NCBI GenBank assembly: GCA_018702715.1
Contig: JABIYQ010000589.1
Coordinates: 1-18,658, forward strand
From: Desulfobacula sp.
GTDB lineage: Bacteria; Desulfobacterota; Desulfobacteria; Desulfobacterales; Desulfobacteraceae
DNA length: 18,658 bases
Direction: 5' to 3'
Under the pieces are notes generated by a model that saw only the letters and a program-made list of their open reading frames with translations, did not search any database and had not been told where the DNA came from. Numbering within the stretch: the stretch's first letter is position 1; every line of letters begins with the position of its first letter. Below, in pieces: positions 13,821 through 18,658 of this stretch. A program made the position numbers and the translations under genes.

Positions 13821-14903
13821 TTAAGCTTCTGTAAAATCAGTGGGCGGACTTTTTAGGAAAGGCCTGAACAAAGCTTTAGCGTTTGCCTTGCCATAAGCCT
13901 CATCAGCGCTGATCCATGCTTTTTTGTACAATTGCATGATAGCATCATCTAACAATTGCATCCCGTATTGTTTCCCTGTCTGAATCATGGAAGGGATCTG
14001 GTGCGTTTTGCCTTCCCGGATAAGATTTCTCACAGCCGGCGTTGCCACAAGAATTTCCATGGCAGCACATCTACCTTTTTTATCAACTCTTTTAAATAAT
14101 GTCTGGGCCACAATAGCCCTTAAACCATCAGATAATGTTGACCGTATCTGAGCCTGTTCAGAAGAAGGAAAGACTTCAACAATTCTGTCAACGGTTTTAG
14201 CGGCACTGGATGTATGCAGAGTGCCAAATACCAGATGCCCTGTTGATGCAGCCTCTATGGCAAGTGAAATGGTTTCAAGATCTCTTAATTCCCCCACAAG
14301 GATAATATCGGGGTCTTCACGCAAAGCTCCTCTTAAGGCAGACGAAAATGTCTGAGTATGCAGCCCTACTTCCCTGTGACTCACAATACATTTCTGACTT
14401 CTATGTACAAATTCAATAGGATCTTCAACCGTAATAATATGATCTTTCCTGATTCGGTTTGCCTGGTCTATAATTGCGGCTAAAGTAGTTGATTTACCGG
14501 AACCGGTTGGCCCGGTAACAAGAACCAGTCCTCTAGGAAGTTCGGCCAGCTTTGAAATAACAGAGGGAAGCCCTAATTGCTCTACTGTAAGTATCTTGGA
14601 CGGAATCTCCCGAAAAACTGCAGAGACACCGCTTTTCTGCATAAAATAATTTGCCCTGTATCTTGCCATACCTGTAATTTCATAACCAAAATCTACATCC
14701 CCGGTTTCTTCGAAAATTTTAATTTTCTCCTGTGAGGTTATTTCATATAATAATCCCCGCAGCTTATCGCTGGTCAAAACTTCATATTTTATACGCTCAA
14801 TATCGCCGTTGAGTCTTAATGCAGGCTGCTGACCCGAGGACAGGTGGAGGTCTGAAGCGCCTTGTTCGTGCATCAACTTAAAAAAAGCATCAATTTCAGC
14901 CAT
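13821..14903 (-). CDS. pilT: Type IV pilus retraction ATPase PilT
   Basis: 360 residues. Typical PilT opening (ASDLHLSSGQQPALRLNG, about 16-33), Walker A GPTGSGKS (131-138), Asp box IITVEDPIEF (156-165), Walker B ILVGELRD (201-208), His box TGHLVFGTLH (221-230) and an intact AIRNLIRE-type motif AVRNLIREGK (290-299), which retraction requires in characterised PilT. The motor hydrolyses ATP at the cytoplasmic base of the pilus to depolymerise pilin. AAGGGT precedes the ATG by about 8 bases. It lies 31 bases behind divIVA and 97 bases before the pilU-like gene. Confidence 0.96.
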   Translation of the reverse strand: MAEIDAFFKLMHEQGASDLHLSSGQQPALRLNGDIERIKYEVLTSDKLRGLLYEITSQEKIKIFEETGDVDFGYEITGMARYRANYFMQKSGVSAVFREIPSKILTVEQLGLPSVISKLAELPRGLVLVTGPTGSGKSTTLAAIIDQANRIRKDHIITVEDPIEFVHRSQKCIVSHREVGLHTQTFSSALRGALREDPDIILVGELRDLETISLAIEAASTGHLVFGTLHTSSAAKTVDRIVEVFPSSEQAQIRSTLSDGLRAIVAQTLFKRVDKKGRCAAMEILVATPAVRNLIREGKTHQIPSMIQTGKQYGMQLLDDAIMQLYKKAWISADEAYGKANAKALFRPFLKSPPTDFTEA

Positions 14904-14934
14904 TTACAATACCCTTTTAACTTAATTATAAAAT

Positions 14935-15435
14935 TTATGCCTGTTTGATAAATCTTAAGGTAGAATCGGTTTCGTCTGCAACCTTATTTTCTTCTTTTGT
15001 CATCTCAAGCATTTTTGAATGGGATTCAAGTACGGCACTGATTTGCATTTCAAGCTGAATTCGTTGACGTTTCAGCTCAATTATATCACTATGAAGTTGT
15101 GAAAGCCTTTTATGGGTTCTATTTAATATTTTTTCCGCTTCGACTTCAGCATTAGCGATAATCAGCTGTGAAGATTTTTTAGCATTTTCTTTCATCTGAT
15201 CCAGGACTTTCTGGGATTGGATCATGGCATTTTTCATAGAATTTTCTCTTTTTCTATAGCCTTGATTCTCCAGATTCATCCTGTGATTTTCTTCTTGAAG
15301 CCTTTGAATTGAATGATTCAGATCTTCAAGTTCACTCCCCACATCTTCAAGAAAATAATCTACTTCCTGAACGTCAAACCCTCTGAATTTTGTTGTGAAC
15401 TCTTTTTGTTTAACAACCATTGGTGTTATGCCCAT
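14935..15435 (-). CDS. DivIVA-domain coiled-coil protein
   Basis: 166 residues from ATG 15433-15435. The frame is open 15 codons further, but GAGGTG (15441-15446) lies 5 bases before this ATG, and MGITPMVVKQKEF is the usual opening for the family. The DivIVA signature is at about 11-34 (EFTTKFRGFDVQEVDYFLEDV). The rest is almost continuous coiled coil (about 32-150), then a short acidic tail. Family members bind negatively curved membrane at poles or septa and recruit partners. It lies 16 bases after yggT, a frequent neighbour of divIVA, and directly before pilT, so a role in polar placement of the pilus machinery is plausible but inferred. Confidence 0.9.
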   Translation of the reverse strand: MGITPMVVKQKEFTTKFRGFDVQEVDYFLEDVGSELEDLNHSIQRLQEENHRMNLENQGYRKRENSMKNAMIQSQKVLDQMKENAKKSSQLIIANAEVEAEKILNRTHKRLSQLHSDIIELKRQRIQLEMQISAVLESHSKMLEMTKEENKVADETDSTLRFIKQA

Positions 15436-15440
15436 AAGAA

Positions 15441-15446
15441 CACCTC
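15441..15446 (-). promoter_or_regulatory. Shine-Dalgarno that decides the divIVA start
   Basis: GAGGTG on the minus strand, 5 bases before ATG 15435. The alternative ATG at 15480 lies inside yggT and lacks such a site. Confidence 0.75.
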
Positions 15447-15451
15447 GCTTT

Positions 15452-15754
15452 TTATTGTCCAATTGTGCGAGCCAGCCCATGAAGGCTGTTCACAACAAAA
15501 GTCTGAAGAAAAATTATAGCTAAAATCACTATAATAGGAGATATATCAAGCCCCCCGAGATTCACGGGAAGTCTCTTTCTGATTTGATAAAAAACAGGTT
15601 CAGTGGCCCTATTAATAAACCTGACAATAGGGTTGTAAGGGTCGGGGCTCACCCATGACAGAACCGCCCCTGCAATAACAATCCACATATAAAACGAAAG
15701 CGCATAATTCAGGACAACAGCTATGGCTTCAAAAAAATTTGCTAGTATGAGCAT
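15452..15754 (-). CDS. YggT family integral membrane protein
   Basis: 100 residues. Two hydrophobic segments (about 5-32 and 73-93) flank a conserved loop, SWVSPDPYNPIVRFINRATEPVF when read as SWVSPDPYNP plus IVRFINRATEPVF, then IRKRLPVNLGGLDISPII. The NPIVRFINRATEPVF and GGLDISPI segments are the YggT signatures. The family is small and membrane-embedded, often encoded beside divIVA in cell-division or envelope clusters; its biochemical role is not established. AAAGGTG lies about 6 bases before the ATG. It is the first gene of the minus-strand block running through divIVA, pilT, the pilU-like gene and the zinc-ribbon gene. Confidence 0.93.
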   Translation of the reverse strand: MLILANFFEAIAVVLNYALSFYMWIVIAGAVLSWVSPDPYNPIVRFINRATEPVFYQIRKRLPVNLGGLDISPIIVILAIIFLQTFVVNSLHGLARTIGQ

Positions 15755-15867
15755 TTATACACCTTTTTCAATAATTTCGACCCTTTCACTGCTTTGATTA
15801 ACTATGGATAGTATGAAAAGTCAAGTATTTTTGCATATTTAACTGTTTAAATATTTGGTCTCGTTTA

Positions 15868-15897
15868 TTGACATCTTCAAGAGGTTATACTAATAAT
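15868..15897 (+). promoter_or_regulatory. Predicted promoter of the aldehyde oxidoreductase gene
   Basis: Perfect -35 TTGACA (15868-15873), 18-base spacer, -10 AATAAT (15892-15897, five of six), about 110 bases before the start codon. It lies in the 254-base divergent region 15755-16008 shared with yggT. On the other strand only a poor pair beginning TTGACT could serve yggT. Confidence 0.5.
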
Positions 15898-15909
15898 GGT
15901 CCAACCATT
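15895..15909 (+). promoter_or_regulatory. Inverted repeat over the predicted aor start site
   Basis: AATGGT (15895-15900), CCA, ACCATT (15904-15909): a perfect 6-3-6 inverted repeat that overlaps the predicted -10 and the expected +1. This position suits a repressor operator. The cognate regulator is unknown. Confidence 0.4.
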
Positions 15910-16008
15910 TTAAAATTTATATGTCACTTATATTGTTAAAAGATAAATTGTGATATAAATTGATGTACTAAAAAGCAAATACAACTATATTTTACTTGAA
16001 GGAGTAAT

Positions 16009-18150
16009 ATGATGGATAAAATCAATCTTAAAGAAATCAAGTGCATTTCTTATGAACGGGCAGAAATAAAAAAGGGCTATACCGACAAATCCCTCCGCGT
16101 TAACCTTGATGCAAATGAAATCACAATAAGTTCCATCGAAGAACGAATAAAAAACAAGTTTATCGGCGGCAAAGGGTATGATCTCTGGTTGATGTGGAAT
16201 GCAGTTAAAGCCAGTACCAAGTGGAATGATCCTGAAAACACCATATGTATTTCATCGGGTCCCCTTGGCGGAACTCCCGGATACCCGGGTGGTGGAAAAA
16301 GTATTGTTACTTCTATTTCTCCTTTGACCGGAGCACCCATTGATTCAAATGTCGGCGGATATTTTGGACCCTATAAAAAGTTTTCCGGATTTGATGTAAT
16401 CCAGGTTGATGGGAAAGCAAAAAAAGATACCATTATTTTCATTGACGGAATTGAAAATAAAATTAAAATTTTAGAAGCCAACGATCTTCCAACAGATTCC
16501 TATGAGCTTTCAGATGCTTTAACCAGGCATTTTGATGTGGACAAACCTGTCAACGTTTCAGTTGTCACAGCAGGTCCCGGTGCAGAGCACACAAATTTTG
16601 GCTGTCTTAATTTTTCCTGGTGGGATGCCGGACGTAAAAGAGTCAGATACAAACAAGCCGGGCGCGGTGGTATAGGCACTGTTTTTGCCGACAAAAAAGT
16701 CAAAGCCATTGTGGCAAGATTTGGTGCCATTTCGATGAAATCCAATAACCCTGCTGATCTTGATGCCCTTAAACTGGTCACCAAATCACACGCAAAAGAG
16801 ATCAGAGAACTTGATCCCAAACAAAACAGGATGTCCCTGGTGGGGACAACCCACCTTGTACCTATTATGAATGATCATGACTGCTTGCCCGTTCATAACT
16901 TCAAGTTTGGTTCACATCCGGAGAGTCGTGTCATTGGAGAAGAAGTATACGAACATATTTTTGACAAGGGTTTTGATGGTTGCTGGAAAGGGTGTACAGT
17001 TGCCTGCTCACATGGAGTAAAGGACTTTTCACCATTTACAGGCCCCTATAGTGGTAAAAAAGTATTTGTGGACGGACCTGAGTATGAAACAGTGGCTGGT
17101 TGCGGTTCCAGCCTGGGTATTTTTGATGCCCATACTATTATAGAAATTAATTTTTATTGCGATGCTTATGGTATGGACACCATTTCCGTGGGAACTTCCC
17201 TTGCATTTGTTATGGAATGTTTTGAAAACAAGCTGATAACACTCGATCATACCGGCGGAATGGATTTGAGTTTCGGCAGTCGCTTTAACGCTCTTGAAAT
17301 CATCCACCAAATGGCAAGAGGCGAAGGGTTTGGTGCCATTGTAGGTAAAGGTATCAGGCAAATGAAACAAATCTTTGCAAAAGACTTTGGAGCAGACATG
17401 GCCTTTATGCAGGATATTGGAATGGAATCCAAGGGCCTTGAATTTTCCGAATACATGACCAAAGAATCCCTTGCCCAGCAGGGTGGATACGGACTTGCTT
17501 TAAAAGGACCCCAACATGATGAAGCCTGGCTCATCTTCCTTGATATGGTTCACAATTTCATGCCGTCATTTGAGGATAAAGCTGAAGCACTTCACTGGTT
17601 CCCAATGTTCAGAACCTGGTTCGGTCTTTGCGGGCTTTGCAAACTTCCCTGGAACGATATTATTCCTGAAGATAATAAAAACACTTCTGAACCTGCTAAG
17701 GTTGCCAAGCATTTGGGTTGGTATGCAGATTTATTTTCTGCTGTTACGGGCAGAAAATCCAGTCCCGAGGATCTCATTTCCATGAGTGAGGCAGTTTATA
17801 ACTTCCAGAGGATTTTCAACCTGAAAATGGGCTTTGGGACAAGAGAGCATGACACACTACCCTATAGGGCGGTCGGACCTGTGACTATTGAAGAGTATGA
17901 GTCAAGACAGGAACGATATGATGAACAGCTCAAAGAAAAATACGGGCTGGATATAAGCAACATGGATTCCAAAGAAAAGGTTGCTGTCTTAAGACAAAAA
18001 AGAGAAGGACAGTATGAACTGCTTAAAAATGCAGTATATGAACGGCGCGGGTGGAACAATAACGGCATCCCCACTGTTGAGACAGTTAAACGTCTTGGCA
18101 TTGATTTTCCTGAAGTTCTTGAGGTTCTAAAGAAAAATGGTGTTGCATAA
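16009..18150 (+). CDS. Aldehyde ferredoxin oxidoreductase family protein (tungsten/molybdopterin)
   Basis: 713 residues. The N-terminal AOR domain (about 25-240) carries FIGGKGYDLWLMW (51-63), SGPLGGTPGYPG (83-94) and AGRGGIGTVFADKKVKAI (217-234). The middle and C-terminal domains hold C325-x3-C329-x3-C333, likely ligands of the 4Fe-4S cluster, with C541/C544 (FGLCGLC) as candidate fourth ligand, and pterin-contact motif CDAYGMDTIS (384-393). Residues about 624-680 form a charged insert before RRGWNNNGIPT (679-689), which makes the protein about 100 residues longer than the Pyrococcus enzyme. The family oxidises aldehydes, or in BamB-type relatives works within benzoyl-CoA reductase; the substrate is not readable. 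AAGGAG (15999-16004) serves ATG 16009 or the adjacent ATG 16012. A MoaD-like gene follows directly. Confidence 0.93.
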   Translation: MMDKINLKEIKCISYERAEIKKGYTDKSLRVNLDANEITISSIEERIKNKFIGGKGYDLWLMWNAVKASTKWNDPENTICISSGPLGGTPGYPGGGKSIVTSISPLTGAPIDSNVGGYFGPYKKFSGFDVIQVDGKAKKDTIIFIDGIENKIKILEANDLPTDSYELSDALTRHFDVDKPVNVSVVTAGPGAEHTNFGCLNFSWWDAGRKRVRYKQAGRGGIGTVFADKKVKAIVARFGAISMKSNNPADLDALKLVTKSHAKEIRELDPKQNRMSLVGTTHLVPIMNDHDCLPVHNFKFGSHPESRVIGEEVYEHIFDKGFDGCWKGCTVACSHGVKDFSPFTGPYSGKKVFVDGPEYETVAGCGSSLGIFDAHTIIEINFYCDAYGMDTISVGTSLAFVMECFENKLITLDHTGGMDLSFGSRFNALEIIHQMARGEGFGAIVGKGIRQMKQIFAKDFGADMAFMQDIGMESKGLEFSEYMTKESLAQQGGYGLALKGPQHDEAWLIFLDMVHNFMPSFEDKAEALHWFPMFRTWFGLCGLCKLPWNDIIPEDNKNTSEPAKVAKHLGWYADLFSAVTGRKSSPEDLISMSEAVYNFQRIFNLKMGFGTREHDTLPYRAVGPVTIEEYESRQERYDEQLKEKYGLDISNMDSKEKVAVLRQKREGQYELLKNAVYERRGWNNNGIPTVETVKRLGIDFPEVLEVLKKNGVA

Positions 18151-18153
18151 TTT

Positions 18154-18351
18154 ATGATAGAAGTGGATGAAAAAAAAATGCCATGGTCTAAAGACCTGAC
18201 CATGGCATCTCTTTTGGCAACACTTGAAAATGTTGACTTCTGTTCCGTTGTTCGCTTAAACGGCAGGCTTGTTTCAAGCCCCAAATTCGCTGAAACTATC
18301 ATCCCGGATAATTCGAAAATTCAATTACTTCCCCTGGTTGCCGGGGGATAA
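18154..18351 (+). CDS. MoaD/ThiS-family small sulfur-carrier protein
   Basis: 65 residues with a ubiquitin-like pattern: short acidic start, helix (about 17-26, MASLLATLEN), VVRLNGRLV (32-40) and an end LLPLVAGG with the C-terminal Gly-Gly (64-65) that is adenylated and thiocarboxylated in this family. The ATG lies 3 bases after the oxidoreductase stop, so expression is coupled. MoaD donates sulfur for the molybdopterin/tungstopterin dithiolene; its place next to an AOR suggests service to that cofactor. ThiS (thiazole synthesis) is the main alternative, but no thi genes are nearby. No clear terminator follows. Confidence 0.85.
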   Translation: MIEVDEKKMPWSKDLTMASLLATLENVDFCSVVRLNGRLVSSPKFAETIIPDNSKIQLLPLVAGG

Positions 18352-18456
18352 AATCAATTTTCCGAAATTTTAGCTTCACAAATAGCTGTCTGTCTGTTAA
18401 AAATCATTGATATCAGATCATTATTAATATTTTAACCTAAAAAAAGAAAGCAACGA

Positions 18457-18658
18457 TTGAAACAATTCTTCCTATTTTTAAAAACGCTTTTTAGCACAAA
18501 GCGTCAAACGAAACCACCTATTGCCCCAGCACCGTCCAGACCCGAAATCAAAAGACCTATAAAAAAGCCTATAACACCTAAGAAAAAAAAATGGTCACTC
18601 CATGATTTCCCGGTGGAACAAAAACAGGGGGAGACAAGATTTCATGATTTTAATCTGC
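18457..18658 (+). CDS. RhlB-like DEAD-box RNA helicase, partial (N-terminus only)
   Basis: An open frame follows an in-frame stop at 18433-18435 and continues to the window edge, about 67 codons. It contains no ATG, and TTG at 18457-18459 is the only plausible start, so a TTG start is proposed. It encodes a hydrophobic opening (KQFFLFLKTLF), a basic Pro/Lys-rich linker (residues about 18-47), and then WSLHDFP and GETRFHDFNL. That last motif matches the segment just before the Q motif in proteobacterial RhlB helicases (TRFHDF followed by a polar or acidic residue and L). RhlB unwinds RNA in degradosome and ribosome-related work. The helicase core lies outside the window, so the call depends on this N-terminal signature. 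Confidence 0.65.
   Translation, partial: MKQFFLFLKTLFSTKRQTKPPIAPAPSRPEIKRPIKKPITPKKKKWSLHDFPVEQKQGETRFHDFNL

Noticed and set aside
17862..18302. 146-codon minus-strand frame across the AOR end and MoaD gene
   Set aside because: It is antisense to two genes with clear family motifs and is Ser/Arg/Leu-rich, as expected from reverse translation.
18352..18456. Terminator or small RNA between the MoaD-like gene and the helicase
   Set aside because: Only short chance repeats (TGTCTGTCTG, TGATATCA) are present; no GC stem with a T-run was found.

Overview
The window is AT-rich, protein-dense bacterial DNA. Its gene content (type IV pilus genes, FeoB, a tungsten/molybdopterin aldehyde oxidoreductase with a MoaD-like partner, a sigma54-dependent two-component system, and a DivIVA/YggT pair) and protein style suggest an anaerobic, sulfate-reducer-like deltaproteobacterium, perhaps Desulfobacteraceae. 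The taxon is inferred from family resemblance, not from a marker gene. I see no tRNA, rRNA, CRISPR array, insertion sequence or prophage.

Layout. (1) 1-2522, minus strand: the pilus alignment operon pilM-pilN-pilO-pilP, with pilP cut by the window edge. (2) 2722-5520, plus strand: a membrane histidine kinase and an NtrC-type sigma54 activator, divergent from pilM. (3) 5521-5892: AT-rich non-coding DNA ending in a perfect 15-bp inverted repeat, a bidirectional terminator. (4) 5893-10281, minus strand: an iron-uptake block read as fur-feoA-feoA (one fused protein), feoB, a secreted double-SH3 protein, and a membrane-anchored TPR protein. (5) 10461-11486, plus strand: a tRNA-dihydrouridine synthase, convergent with a small unknown gene at 11500-11796. 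(6) 11948-15754, minus strand: yggT, divIVA, pilT, a pilU-like motor gene and a zinc-ribbon/pseudo-receiver protein. (7) 16009-18351, plus strand: an aldehyde ferredoxin oxidoreductase-family enzyme with a MoaD/ThiS-like protein. (8) 18457-18658: the start of an RhlB-like DEAD-box RNA helicase, cut by the window edge.

How the parts fit. Blocks 1 and 6 supply complementary halves of one machine: PilM/N/O/P form the inner-membrane and periplasmic alignment complex, and PilT/PilU are the retraction ATPases. Block 6 places the motors next to DivIVA, a polar or septal scaffold family. Block 4 looks like an iron-responsive unit in which the regulator and two FeoA domains form one polypeptide translated directly into FeoB. 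Block 7 pairs an oxidoreductase with a candidate sulfur carrier for its pterin cofactor.

The most notable points are the Fur-FeoA-FeoA fusion with an altered recognition helix, inverted repeats overlapping two predicted promoters (fur and aor), the zinc-ribbon/pseudo-receiver protein behind the pilus motors, and the CX3CX3C cluster motif in the oxidoreductase. I did not find an unmistakably new defence or mobile system.
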